Shown here in pieces: positions 8,786-18,756 of a stretch of DNA of 64,000 bases. The stretch spans positions 1 through 64,000 of the forward strand of contig CAVSMH010000012.1 of the NCBI GenBank assembly GCA_963728965.1, read 5' to 3'. Made by a program: the position numbers and the translations under genes. The notes under the pieces are model-generated. The model had not been told where the DNA came from. It saw only the letters and a list, made by a program, of their open reading frames with translations, and made no database searches. Each line of letters opens with the position of its first letter. Position 1 is the first letter of the stretch. This DNA comes from DASQZT01 sp963728965. Its GTDB lineage: Bacteria; Acidobacteriota; Terriglobia; Bryobacterales; Bryobacteraceae.

Positions 8786-11088
8786 TCACTTCCAGTCAAT
8801 GTGGATGGAAGAGGCGGCGAGCTCCGGCGCCGATGCCGTGACGGCGATACGGCCCTTTCCGATTGGCTGGACGATGGCGACGGCATGGCCCTGGTAGGCA
8901 TGGCGACGGCGAGCCTGGAACGGTTCGTGGCTATCCCGGTCGGCGTTGTCCACGGCCGAAATAGCGCCAGGGCCGGCCACCTGAAAGGTGATTTCGGATC
9001 GGCGCCGGGCACCGGCACGCCCTTGGCATCGACTATGGTCGCGGTGACGTAGATGGGGTCTCCCGATTCGGCGGCGAGCGCGATGCGGGCGGGCTTGCCG
9101 GCGGTGCGCAGCTCGTATTTCGCCACGATTCTGGCTTCGTTCCTGCCGATGGCCTGGAGCGTGCCGCTCTCGAAGGAAACGCGCCACATGCGCGCGGCAT
9201 CGTCCTTCGGCCGGGGCTGGGATCCGAGCGATTTGCCGTTCAGCGTAAGCTCCACTTCGGCGCAGTTGCTATAGACCTCCAAATTCTCTTCATGGACCGA
9301 GAGATCGGCGGGAGTCCAATCGGGATAGAGGGTCGGGAGCTGGCGCGGGGCGTTGGGCTCGTAGCCCGGGTCGGTTGGCGCGGCCTGGCGCGGCGCGACT
9401 CGCCGGGTGACGTAGACCATGGGCTTGTCGGACCACCAACTCTGTCGCTCGTAGCCGACCGGTTTGATGGCGCCAGTGCGGTCGAGCAGACCGAAATCGG
9501 CGGAGATGGCAGGCCAAGCGCGCGCTTCGCCGAGGTAGTCGATGCCGGCCCACAAGAATTGGCCGGCGTAGGGAGGATTGTCGCGCAGCGCCAGCCACAC
9601 TTGGCGGCCGTGCTGATTTTCGGTGCCGATGATCTTGCGCGACGGCTTCTGGCGGTGGGCGGCGAGGATCTCGTTTTCGCGATAGTTCTGCCCGATGACG
9701 TCCAGCAGGTCGGCGAGGCCGTTGTCGTAGTCGTGACTCACGTTGGGCCGGAACAGCGCCTGCGTGACGGGCCGGGTCGGGTCGGCATCATGGAACGTGG
9801 CGACCAAACCCTGGAGGATCCCGCGGGCGAGATCGGCCTTAGGCGTGTCGCGGATTTCATTGCCGGCGCTATAGAGAATGATGCTGGGGTGGTTGCGGTC
9901 GCGGAGCACGGTATCGCGCGTGTCTGTCTCGGACCACTCACGGAAATAGAGGTGGTAGTCGCAGGGGTTTTTGGCCATCGTCCACATATCGAACATCTCG
10001 TCCATCACCAGGAATCCCATGCGGTCGCAGAGGTCGAGGAATTCGGGGGCGACCGGGTTGTGGGCGGTACGGATGGCGTTCACGCCGAGCTGTTGGAGGG
10101 TCTGCAGGCGCCGTTCCCAGGCGCCGATCGGGATGGCGGTGCCGAGTGCGCCGGCGTCGCTATGAAGGCAGACCCCTTTGATTTTGAAGTTACGGCCGTT
10201 GAGCCAAAAGCCGGTATCAGGGTCGAAGTGGAATTCGCGGATACCGAAAGGAATGGTCTCTTCGTCAAAGCCGGCAATCTTCACTACGGCGCGGTAGAGC
10301 GCGCGGTGGTCGAGGTCCCAGAGTTGCGGGGAGCGGATAGCAATCTCTTCGCCGAAGGCGGCGACGCGTTGCGGCGCAATGTTCTGGAGCTTGGTGGTGC
10401 GGGTCGCGGCGGTTCTGCCGTCGGGCGCGAGGATGGTGATTTCTACCTGGACCTCGCGACTTGCGGCCGACTGGTTGGACACTTCGGTCTGCACCCGGAC
10501 CGTGGAGGTGGTGGGTGTGGTGACGAACGTGGACCACGGCTCAAAATGAATCGGGGAGGTCGCGAACAGGCGCACGTGGCGGTAAATGCCGGCGCCGGCA
10601 TACCAGCGGGAGGCGGGCTGCTGCGAGTTATCGGCGCGGACCGCGAGCAGGTTCGGCCTGGTTGTGCCGAAGTTCAGGTGACCGGTCAGATCGTACCGGA
10701 AGGTCACGTAGCCGTTGGGCCGCTTGCCGAGATGGAAGCCGTTGATCCAAACGTCGCTGTTGGCCATCACGCCATCGAATTCGATGGAAACACGCCGCGC
10801 GGCATAGTCTGCCGGCAGGGTGAAAGTTTTGCGATACCAGCCGACGCCGGCAGGGAGGAATGCGCCCGCGCCGCGGGTGGGATTCTTCTCGTCGAAAGGG
10901 CCTTCGATGGACCAGTCGTGCGGAACGTCGAGCCTGCGCCAGGCACCGTCCACGAAATCGGGCTTCTCGGCGCCGGGAGCATCGGATTTGAGGAACCGCC
11001 AGTCGCGGTCGAAGGAGGTCACCACGCGTAGCGGCGTAGCCGAATGCAGAGCCAGGGGGAGGAGGAGGAAAAAGAAGCGCGAAGTCAT
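8786..11088 (-). CDS. GH2-family beta-galactosidase-like glycosidase (one frameshift)
   Basis: This secreted glycoside hydrolase family 2 enzyme has a signal peptide (MTSRFFFLLLPLALHSA), a sugar-binding jelly roll, an Ig-like domain and a TIM barrel. The acid/base Glu is in LYSAGNEIRD and the nucleophile Glu in IIGTENQHG. A C-terminal DUF4982-like part follows, then ITFQVAGPGAISAVDN, EPFQARR and a terminal HIDWK. The last ~70 residues are in a different frame. A single missing base near 8996-9000 (after GADP) separates them, so translation would misread the tail. It may be a genuine lesion or a sequence error. The ATG at 11088 overlaps the GH43 stop (ATGA), indicating an operon. The ADOP gene converges 31 bases away. 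Confidence 0.85.
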
Positions 11089-12170
11089 GGGGTATTTGCC
11101 AGAAGCCATTTGGGCTGATCTTTCGCTACGCGGACCAGGCTGTTTCGGTCGAACGCGATGCGCACGGCGCCGGGCTTCTCGCGGAAGGGCGCCTGCGCGT
11201 CGTTGCCGAAATAGGCGGACCACCAGCCGCCCTCCTTGTCTTGAAAGAAACCGGTTCCGCCGCCGCCGGGAACGGATTCGTGCCGCCGGCGGTACGGACC
11301 GTAGATCTTGTCGGAGACGGCGAGACAGGCGGAGTAGCGGCCCTCGTACGTGTCGGCGGCGCCGAGGTAGTATTTGCCGTTGGCACGGAACAGGACCGCG
11401 CCTTCGCGGCCCAGGTCGTTCATACCGCGGGCGACGCACTGGTCCGCGTGGTGGGCGGGATTGTGGTCCGGATCTTCGAGGTCGATGCGATGGTAAGGTT
11501 CGGCCAGGGCGCTGAGGTCGTCCTTCATGCGCGCGATGTAGGCGCCGGCGCCATAGGTAAAGTACACCGAGCCATCCTCGTCTTCGAATAGGGTGGGGTC
11601 GAGTCCCTCGGTGAGCGGGCGGTCCGACTCGAGCGTGTTGGTATAGGGACCTTCCGGTCGGCCGGTGCGGCTGCGCAGGATGGCGACGCCGCCGGGAGCC
11701 ATGGCTAGACAGATGACATAGTTGCCACGGAGGTAGTGGAGCTCGGGAGCCCAGACGGCGCGCATGCTTTTGTTGCTGTCGGTTCGGCGCCAGGCCCGCT
11801 GCCAGGAGCCTTCGTCATCTATGGCCCAGACGACGCCCAGGTATTTCCACTCCCTGAGGTCGGGCGAACGCCACAGTTCCACGCCGTCGTTGAACAGGAG
11901 GGGGTTGTCGCCGGTGGTGCCGGTCATATAGAAACTGCCGTCGCCGCCGCGGGTGATATACGTGTCGCGGATGTGGAGATCGAGCAGCGGGCGGATGGAC
12001 GGAAGCAGGCCTAACGCGACGACCGTGGCAGTCGGGGCGGCGAGGTTTCCCAGGAACGGCCGCCCGGGGCCGCTGGTGCCCGAACCCGGATGCGGATTCG
12101 TCTGTGCCGCGAGCGACCACAACGCTACGGCTCCGGCGAGCACGGCTGCCGTCTGATGTCCAATCTTCAA
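11085..12170 (-). CDS. GH43-like secreted glycosidase
   Basis: This 361-residue five-bladed propeller hydrolase has a signal peptide (residues ~1-22, AAVLAGAVALWSLAAQ). The blade motifs fit GH43-type enzymes: HIRDTYI (candidate catalytic Asp), VWAPELHY, GLDPTLFEDEDGSVYFTYG and EGAVLFRANGKYYL (candidate acid Glu). Arabinan- or xylan-type substrates are typical of the clan, but specificity cannot be read here. It is first in a coupled pair with GH2, sharing an ATGA overlap, so the two probably act on the same oligosaccharide. Confidence 0.8.
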   Translation of the reverse strand: MKIGHQTAAVLAGAVALWSLAAQTNPHPGSGTSGPGRPFLGNLAAPTATVVALGLLPSIRPLLDLHIRDTYITRGGDGSFYMTGTTGDNPLLFNDGVELWRSPDLREWKYLGVVWAIDDEGSWQRAWRRTDSNKSMRAVWAPELHYLRGNYVICLAMAPGGVAILRSRTGRPEGPYTNTLESDRPLTEGLDPTLFEDEDGSVYFTYGAGAYIARMKDDLSALAEPYHRIDLEDPDHNPAHHADQCVARGMNDLGREGAVLFRANGKYYLGAADTYEGRYSACLAVSDKIYGPYRRRHESVPGGGGTGFFQDKEGGWWSAYFGNDAQAPFREKPGAVRIAFDRNSLVRVAKDQPKWLLANTP

Positions 12171-12193
12171 AACGGGGTTCCAGGTCTATTGTG

Positions 12194-12679
12194 TCAGAAA
12201 TCGCGGCGTCTTACCGGATCCCTGGTGAATCGCGAACCGAGGTTACGGCGGGAGCCGAGGCTCGGGGCGTTGCGCTTCGGAAGGTGGCTGCCGCCATCGG
12301 CGCTCACCAGAAACACCTCCCCGCCGAGGTACGGTTGAGTGCCATCCACGATAGGCAAACGGGCATTGGTGGTGACGCCGGTGAGGTAGGCGTTACCGGT
12401 GGAGTCGAGGGTCACGGAGCGCGGCGCATCCGGCAAACGCCCGCCGGCCGGCCGCAGACGGCACGTCGCCGGAGGAATCCGACTTCCCACGAACGCGTCC
12501 GCTCCGCCATGGTTTTCCGCCTGGAACGTATGAGACACGGTGAAATCAGGCGAGGGAGCCACGCCGGTGACGTAGACGTCGCCCGCGGGATCGGTGGCAA
12601 TGCCGGTGGCGACGGAGCCGAGTAGTCCTGGACCCGCGGCAGGCGGATTGCGGGATACTTGGTCGTAATGACGGTGCAT
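12194..12679 (-). pseudogene. SBBP beta-propeller repeat protein remnant
   Basis: About 160 codons retain repeat units of the SBBP type (GIATDPAGDVYVTGVAPSPDFTV, then GGADAFVG, and SVTLDSTGNAYLTGVTT). There is no convincing start, no signal peptide, and the repeats are interrupted by non-repeat sequence. Full proteins of this type in Solibacter-like genomes are many hundreds of residues. It is probably a decayed fragment between the GH43 gene and the divergent Tat-exported enzyme. Confidence 0.5.
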
Positions 12680-12764
12680 TTGACGTGGGAGACGCCGAGT
12701 TGCGCAGACGAGCGCAGACGGAGCGGAATTTGAGCCCCGGGCGCCTCATGGAAAGGAGCCAGAG

Positions 12765-15341
12765 ATGGAACGGCGTAGATTTCTGAAGTGGGCGGGCGTG
12801 GCGGCGGGCGCGGCCACCGGGGCCGTCGGGCAGGAGCGGCGGGTGTCGATCGAGCTGGCTGACGGCGACGCGATCGCCGTGAAGGCGCAGTGGGCAGCCG
12901 AGGAGTTGCGGAGGGCGCTCGCCGAGCGCGGGGTATCGGCCAGGCTCGGGACGGCGGCGCGCGGCGATCTGCGCGTGGTTGCGGCGGGGCACGGATATGG
13001 ACGCGTGAACGCGCCCGATGCGGCGGAATCGTTGGCGCTGGGGAGGGTTCAGAGCGCGGTGGTGGCGGCGGGCAGCGATGCGCGCGGGCTCGGCTATGCG
13101 CTGCTCGAGCTGGCTGACCGGGTGCGATACGCGAGCGACCCCGTGGCGGCGCTGGCGGTCGCCGACACCACCGTCGAGCGGCCCGCCAATCCGGTGCGCA
13201 GCGTGACGCGGCTGTTTGTCAGCGACGTGGAAGACAAGCCGTGGTTCAACGATCGCGAGATGTGGCCGGCGTACCTGACCATGCTGGCCGCGCAGCGGTT
13301 CAATCGCTTCAGCCTGGCGATGGGCATCGGGTACGACTTCCTGCGCGAAGTGACTGATGCGTATTTCCTGTTTGCCTACCCCTTCCTGCTTGCCGTTCCC
13401 GGATACCCGGTGCGGGCGGTAGGGTTGCCCGATGCCGAGCGCGACCGGAATCTCGCCATGCTCCAGTACATCAGCGGCGAGGCGGCGGCGCGGGGGTTGG
13501 AGTTCCAACTGGGGCTGTGGACGCACGGCTACCAGTGGGCGAACAGCCCGAAGGCCAATTACACCATCGAGGGCATCACACCGGAAAACCACGCGAACTA
13601 TTCGCGCGATGCGCTGACGGCGCTGCTGCGGGCGTGCCCCGGGATCACCGGCGTGACGTTCCGTATCCACGGCGAAAGCGGCGTCGCCGAGGGGAGCTAC
13701 GGGTTCTGGAAGACCGTGTTCGACGGCGTGAAGGGCTGCGGGCGGACCGTCGAGATCGACATGCATTCGAAGGGGATCGACGCTCAGATGATCGCAGTCG
13801 CACTCGCGACCGGAATGCCGGTGAAGGTCTCGCCTAAATTCTGGGCCGAGCACATGGGGCTGACGTATCATCAGACGGCCATTCGCGAACAGGAGATGCC
13901 GCGCGCAAACCGCAATGACCAGGGGTTCTTTGCCTTATCGAGCGGATCGCGGAGCTTCACCCGCTACGGGTATGCGGACCTGCTGCGTGAGGACCGGCGC
14001 TACGACGTGGTGCACCGCATCTGGCCGGGGACGCAGCGGCTGCTGCTGTGGGGCGACCCCGCCGCGGCAGCGGATTACTCGCGGGCATTCCAGTTTTGCG
14101 GGAGCGTGGGAGTGGAAATTTGCGAGCCGCTTTCGTTCAAGGGACGCCGCGGCTCGGGGATCGCCGGAGACCGGTGCGGATATGCGGACGCGTCGCTGCG
14201 GACGCGTTGGGATTGGGAGAAGTATCTCTACACCTACCGGGTTTGGGGGCGGCTGCTGTACGACCCGGAGGCCGCGCCCGATACCTTGCGGCGCTATCTG
14301 CGGTCGCCGGCCGCCGAGGCGGCGCTGGCGGATGCCAGCCGCATTCTGCCGCTGATCACCACGGCGCACTGCCCTTCGGCGGCCAACAACAACTACTGGC
14401 CGGAGATGTACACCAACCAGCCGATTGTGGATGCCAGCCGCCGCCATCCGTACAGCGACACGCCCGCGCCCAAGACCTTCGGCAATGTGAGCCCGCTCGA
14501 TCCGCAGCTGTTTTCGCGGGTGAACGATTTTGCGGAGGAGTTGCTGAAAGCGGAACGGAGCGGCAAGTATTCGCCCGCCGAGGTGGCGCGGTGGCTCGAT
14601 GCTCACGCCGGCTCGGCGATGAAGCATGCGGCCGCCGTCCAGTCTGACAATCCGGAACTGCGGCGGCTGGTAATCGACGTCGAGATGCAGGCCGGGCTCG
14701 GCCGGTTCTTCAGCGGCAAACTGCGCGCTGGCGTTCTGTACGCCCTTCATGAGCGTACCGGTGACCGGGCGGCCCTGGAAGAGGCGTTGAAGGCGTACCG
14801 GGGTGCGCGGGCGGCCTGGGCGACCTTGGCGGAACGGGCGAAGGGCGTATACGTTCCGGATGTGACGGTGGGGGAGTTGACGTGGCTCCGCGGCCATTGG
14901 CTGGACCGTTTGCCGGCGATCGATGCCGACATCGCGGACATGGCGAAACGGCTGGAATCGGCCAAGCCTGCTTCGGACGAACGGGTGCGCCGGGCGATTG
15001 CGGAAGTGCTGGCTGCTCCGCCGCGAGCGCAGCCGCCGTGCCGCCATACTTCTCCGGCCACGTTTCTCCCCAGCCAGGCGCTCGCCATCGAAATCGCCAT
15101 CGAGGGCAAGCCCACCGCGGTGCGGATGTACTACCGCCACGTGGACCAGGCGGAGCGGTTTCAGGTGGCCGCGATGGCCGTGGCGGAAGGGCGCTGGCAC
15201 GCGGCCATCCCGGGCTCGTACACGGACTCTCCTTTCCCGCTGCAATACTATTTTGAAGTGGTGCACGCACCGGACAAGGTGTTGCTCTTCCCGGCGAACC
15301 TGGCCACTCAACCCTACTACGTGGTTCGGAGAAAGGCTTGA
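12765..15341 (+). CDS. Tat-exported alpha-glucuronidase-like / glycosidase-fold protein
   Basis: An 858-residue protein begins with a twin-arginine signal (MERRRFLKWAGVAAGAATGAV). Residues ~25-125 resemble the N-terminal domain of alpha-glucuronidases and related hydrolases (QWAAEELRRALAERG). A TIM-barrel-like centre follows (FNRFSLAMGIGYDF, EFQLGLWTHGYQW, GVTFRIHGESG, VSPKFWAEHMG), then an alpha-helical region and a C-terminal beta domain. The family call is by general resemblance; I cannot place it in a numbered GH family. The ATG follows AAAGGAG at a good distance. The aldo/keto reductase gene overlaps its stop, so the two are co-transcribed. Confidence 0.55.
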   Translation: MERRRFLKWAGVAAGAATGAVGQERRVSIELADGDAIAVKAQWAAEELRRALAERGVSARLGTAARGDLRVVAAGHGYGRVNAPDAAESLALGRVQSAVVAAGSDARGLGYALLELADRVRYASDPVAALAVADTTVERPANPVRSVTRLFVSDVEDKPWFNDREMWPAYLTMLAAQRFNRFSLAMGIGYDFLREVTDAYFLFAYPFLLAVPGYPVRAVGLPDAERDRNLAMLQYISGEAAARGLEFQLGLWTHGYQWANSPKANYTIEGITPENHANYSRDALTALLRACPGITGVTFRIHGESGVAEGSYGFWKTVFDGVKGCGRTVEIDMHSKGIDAQMIAVALATGMPVKVSPKFWAEHMGLTYHQTAIREQEMPRANRNDQGFFALSSGSRSFTRYGYADLLREDRRYDVVHRIWPGTQRLLLWGDPAAAADYSRAFQFCGSVGVEICEPLSFKGRRGSGIAGDRCGYADASLRTRWDWEKYLYTYRVWGRLLYDPEAAPDTLRRYLRSPAAEAALADASRILPLITTAHCPSAANNNYWPEMYTNQPIVDASRRHPYSDTPAPKTFGNVSPLDPQLFSRVNDFAEELLKAERSGKYSPAEVARWLDAHAGSAMKHAAAVQSDNPELRRLVIDVEMQAGLGRFFSGKLRAGVLYALHERTGDRAALEEALKAYRGARAAWATLAERAKGVYVPDVTVGELTWLRGHWLDRLPAIDADIADMAKRLESAKPASDERVRRAIAEVLAAPPRAQPPCRHTSPATFLPSQALAIEIAIEGKPTAVRMYYRHVDQAERFQVAAMAVAEGRWHAAIPGSYTDSPFPLQYYFEVVHAPDKVLLFPANLATQPYYVVRRKA

Positions 15342-16324
15342 TGCGGTATCGCGACTTGGGACGAACGGGGTGGAAGGTCTCCGGGATCAGCTTCGGCGCG
15401 TGGGCCATTGGCGGCGCGTGGGGCAGCGTCGATGACGGCGAGTCGATGGACGCATTGCGGGCGGCTGTCGACAGCGGCGTCAACTTCATCGACACCGCCG
15501 ATGTTTACGGTATGGGCCGCAGCGAACGGCTGATTGCGCAGCTCAAGCGCGAGCGGAAAGAGGAGATCGTCGTCGCCACCAAGACCGGACGCCGCCTGTC
15601 GCCGCACACAGCCGATGGATACAACGAACCAAACCTCGCCGGATTCATCGAAGACAGCTTGCGGCACCTTGCCACCGATTGTCTCGATCTGGTGCAGTTG
15701 CACTGTCCGCCGACCGATGTCTACTACCGGCCCGAACTGTTCGGCGCGCTGGATGGCATGGTGCAGGCTGGCAAGATTCGCCACTACGGGGTGAGCGTCG
15801 AGCGGGTGGAGGAAGCGCTCAAGGCCATCGAGTATCCCGGCGTGGAGACGGTGCAGATCATCTTCAACTGTTTCCGGCAACGGCCCGCCGAGCTGTTTTT
15901 CGAACAGGCGAAACGTAGGAAGGTGGGGATCCTCGCGCGCGTCCCGCTGGCGAGCGGGCTGCTCACCGGCAAACTGCGCCGTGATTCGACGTTCGCCGCG
16001 GACGATCACCGCAACTTCAACCGGCACGGCGAGGCGTTCGATGTCGGCGAGACGTTTTCGGGTGTGGACTACGATACGGCACTGGCTGCCGTCGAGGAAT
16101 TGCGTGCGGTGGTGCCGGCGGGTATGACCATGGCGCAGTTCGCGCTGCGCTGGATCCTGATGTTCGACGCCGTTACCTGCGCCATCCCGGGAGGCAAACG
16201 GCCGGCGCAGGTAAAGGAAAATTGCGCCGCGGCGGAGCTTCCACCCTTGCCGGAAACAGCGATGGCCGCGGTGCGCAGCCTCTACGGCAGCAGGATTCGC
16301 GAGGGCGTGCATCACCGCTGGTGA
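15341..16324 (+). CDS. Aldo/keto reductase
   Basis: This 327-residue NAD(P)H-dependent oxidoreductase has a (beta/alpha)8 fold. The AKR tetrad is visible: Asp and Tyr in NFIDTADVYGMGRSE, Lys in VVATKTGR and His in LVQLHCPP. The C-terminal cofactor region ends CAIPGGKRPAQVKEN. Length is normal. The ATG overlaps the preceding stop (TGATG), so it is translationally coupled to the upstream glycosidase-like gene and may reduce a sugar released by it. Confidence 0.9.
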   Translation: MRYRDLGRTGWKVSGISFGAWAIGGAWGSVDDGESMDALRAAVDSGVNFIDTADVYGMGRSERLIAQLKRERKEEIVVATKTGRRLSPHTADGYNEPNLAGFIEDSLRHLATDCLDLVQLHCPPTDVYYRPELFGALDGMVQAGKIRHYGVSVERVEEALKAIEYPGVETVQIIFNCFRQRPAELFFEQAKRRKVGILARVPLASGLLTGKLRRDSTFAADDHRNFNRHGEAFDVGETFSGVDYDTALAAVEELRAVVPAGMTMAQFALRWILMFDAVTCAIPGGKRPAQVKENCAAAELPPLPETAMAAVRSLYGSRIREGVHHRW

Positions 16325-16383
16325 ACGGCTCGAAGGCGGGCGTCTCCCATGCCGCCCGCCCGCACAACTGCCGCCGGCTCACA

Positions 16384-18267
16384 CTACAACGACTGCTTCA
16401 AGTGGTTTAATAAGTTCGTTGTATATTCTCGGCTTACGCGCGCCGGTGATTTCTCATCGACCGCCCGAATGGCCAGAACCTGGTCTTTCCAGGGAGACGC
16501 CTTTTTCCCGAGCGCGTCCAGCGCGTTGAGAGCCTCCATCGCAACGTAGCTGCCGTTCTCCGGTGCATCGGCGAGACCGATCAGGAGCGGGACGACCTTT
16601 TGGAGGTCCTCCGGCGTTCCGTACCGGCCGAGAGCCTCCGCAGCGGCAATGCGCACGCTGGGCCCGCGATCGTCCAGCGCCTTTTGGAGCACTGTCCCGG
16701 TTTTCTTCACTTCCGACGCGCCGCGGATCAGGATCCCCATGACGCCCCAGTAGCGCACTCCGCTGTCGGGGTCCTGGATTGCGCGGATCAGCTCATCGGT
16801 CACATCCGCGCGGCCGGAACTGGCAAGGTCCGCCGCAGCGAACACGCGGTCAAACGGATACTGCCGCGGATCATGGCCCATGTCGTACGGCGAAGAATCC
16901 TTCGATCGGGCGTGAATTTCGTCCTCGGGGAGCAATCCCACGTCTTTGACGGCACGCTCGTGGTCGCGGTGGGCCGCGCGGAATCGTTCGAGGACGCTGT
17001 GGTGCCGGAAGGAGGCCGCCAGGTTGCGGACTTCGTCCGGATCGGCCTGTAAGTCGTAGAGTTCCTCGGAGGGCTTTGTCTCCCAAAAGTAGGTTTGAGG
17101 GGGCTTCAGCTTCCCTTCCCGATAGAGCCTGTCCCAAACCGCGGTACTCGGCGTGGCCCACATGTAGGCGATGTACTGGCCATAGATCTTGTGCGGATTG
17201 TAGTTCCGGATGTACGAATAGCGCTGATCGCGGGCCGTACGCATCAGGTCGTAACGCTCATCCATCCGGCCGCGGAATCCGAACGAGTAGGTGCACGGCG
17301 GGCCCTCATCCGGACCCGCAAATGCCTGCCCCTGGTAGAACGACGGCAGTTTGAGGCCGGCCAGGCTCAGCATGGTGGGAGCCAGATCCACAAAGCCCAC
17401 CAGTCGATCGCTCATCTTACCGGCAGCATAGTCGCGGGGCGCCAGGTGCTTGAACGTTTCGGGGAAGACCGCCAGGATCGAAACGTGCAAGCCGGAATCG
17501 TAGGGAAAGCGCTTGCTCCGCGGCATCCCGGCGCCGTGGTCGCCATAGAAGAAAATGATGGTGTCTTGCGCCAGGCCGTCCTGTTCCAGTTCGTCCAGCC
17601 GGGTCTGGATCTGGGTGTCCATGGTTGTGATGTTGTCGTAATACTGCGCCCAGTCCTTGCGAACTTCGGGAACGTCGGGAAGGTAGGCGGGGATGCGGGC
17701 CTTGGCTGGGTCGTGAAGAAAGTGGGTGTTGGCCGCGCTGCGGCGGATCTGCCCCTCGTGGGTGGTTTCGTTATTGAACACCGCGAAAAACGGCTGTCCC
17801 GGTTTCCGGTTGCGCCAATGGCCGTTGCGGCTGGAATCGTCCCAGGTGCCGGCGGGCTTCACCAGGTTGTAGTCTTCCTTGGCGTTGTTGCTGCAGTAAT
17901 ATCCGCCGTCGCGCAGGTAGCCGGGGAACATCTTCCATCCGGAGGGCATTCGCGTTTCCGAGCGCATATGCTCGGCACCCGTGGCCGTCGGATAGACGCC
18001 CGAGATGATGGTGGTCCGTGCCGGCGCCGACACCGGCGCGTTCGACCAGGCGTTGTGATACAGACAGCCGCGCCTCGCCAGCCGGTCGAGGTTCGGAGTG
18101 GTGGAGTACTGGTCGCCGCAGGCGTGCAGATGCGGCCCGATATCCTCGGTGGTGAGCCACAGGATATTGGGGCGCGCCGCCTGGGCGGATCGGACGTACG
18201 GCGCGGTCACAGCCGAGGCGCCGGCAAGAAAGGCCCTGCGGCTGACGGAATTCGGATGGCTCGACAT
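16384..18267 (-). CDS. Ser-type sulfatase with C-terminal HEAT-like repeats
   Basis: A 627-residue exported arylsulfatase/N-sulfoglucosamine sulfohydrolase-like enzyme carries a Tat-type signal (SRRAFLAGASAVTAPYV). The sulfatase core has metal-binding RPNILWLTTEDIGPHLH, the formylglycine site SAPAR (Ser in place of Cys) and FFYGDHGAGMPRSKR. The Ser form is matured by a radical-SAM anaerobic maturase, none of which is in this window. Residues ~490-610 form HEAT-like repeats (DVTDELIRAIQDPDSGVRYWG, GPSVRIAAAEALGRYG). The gene converges with the aldo/keto reductase across 59 bases. Substrate unknown; host-derived or algal sulfated glycans are typical. Confidence 0.88.
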   Translation of the reverse strand: MSSHPNSVSRRAFLAGASAVTAPYVRSAQAARPNILWLTTEDIGPHLHACGDQYSTTPNLDRLARRGCLYHNAWSNAPVSAPARTTIISGVYPTATGAEHMRSETRMPSGWKMFPGYLRDGGYYCSNNAKEDYNLVKPAGTWDDSSRNGHWRNRKPGQPFFAVFNNETTHEGQIRRSAANTHFLHDPAKARIPAYLPDVPEVRKDWAQYYDNITTMDTQIQTRLDELEQDGLAQDTIIFFYGDHGAGMPRSKRFPYDSGLHVSILAVFPETFKHLAPRDYAAGKMSDRLVGFVDLAPTMLSLAGLKLPSFYQGQAFAGPDEGPPCTYSFGFRGRMDERYDLMRTARDQRYSYIRNYNPHKIYGQYIAYMWATPSTAVWDRLYREGKLKPPQTYFWETKPSEELYDLQADPDEVRNLAASFRHHSVLERFRAAHRDHERAVKDVGLLPEDEIHARSKDSSPYDMGHDPRQYPFDRVFAAADLASSGRADVTDELIRAIQDPDSGVRYWGVMGILIRGASEVKKTGTVLQKALDDRGPSVRIAAAEALGRYGTPEDLQKVVPLLIGLADAPENGSYVAMEALNALDALGKKASPWKDQVLAIRAVDEKSPARVSREYTTNLLNHLKQSL

Positions 18268-18406
18268 AAGATCAACCTGGAATCATAGCGCGCGTCGCAG
18301 AGGGATGCGGGCGGAGCCTCCGGCGGGAGGTCCGCCGTTGCCGCCGTTGGCAGCCGGCTCCCCACCCGGTCCGCGCGGGTGTAAAATTCGGACGGGAGAC
18401 TCCTCT

Positions 18407-18736
18407 ATGCGCGAGGCCAGCCGGTTCACGGCGATAGTTTCGCTGGTCAGCGGCGACGGGCCGCCAGCCGTTTGTGGCCAGGCGCTGTTGAACCTGGTCA
18501 ACGGTGCGGATTATGCGAAGCTGGGAGAAAGCTCGGCGGAGGACAAGGTGCTGTACTCGGCGGCTGAAACCGGATTTGTGGGTCAGAATGTGTACCTGTT
18601 CTGCGCTTCGGAAGGGCCGGCCGCGGTGGTGCGCGCGATGATCGACCGGCCCGGGCTGGCCCGGGCGCTGAAGTTGCGAACCGGCCAGAAGATCGACCTT
18701 TCGCAGACGGCCGGTTACCCTCGGCCGGCAGAGTAG
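18407..18736 (+). CDS. Nitroreductase-like protein, N-terminally truncated
   Basis: The 109-residue product corresponds to the C-terminal half of SagB/nitroreductase-type flavoproteins: AAETGFVGQNVYLFCASEG is the flavin-proximal helix and IDRPGLARALKLRTGQKI followed by QTAGYP the family end. The usual ~190-220-residue N-terminal half is absent. The ATG at 18407 has GGGAG upstream, so a short protein could be made. It lies 20 bases before the ferredoxin-methyltransferase gene, probably in one transcript. It is either a decayed gene or a partner subunit. Confidence 0.6.
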   Translation: MREASRFTAIVSLVSGDGPPAVCGQALLNLVNGADYAKLGESSAEDKVLYSAAETGFVGQNVYLFCASEGPAAVVRAMIDRPGLARALKLRTGQKIDLSQTAGYPRPAE

Positions 18737-18756
18737 CGCCAAGAATCGGAGGCTGT

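Noticed and set aside
9292..11031. A 579-codon open frame on the plus strand
   Set aside because: It lies wholly antisense to the GH2 gene, whose protein has clear family motifs; the antisense product is low-complexity.
12194..12679. Intact small secreted protein
   Set aside because: No start or signal peptide, and SBBP repeats are broken by unrelated sequence; better read as a remnant.
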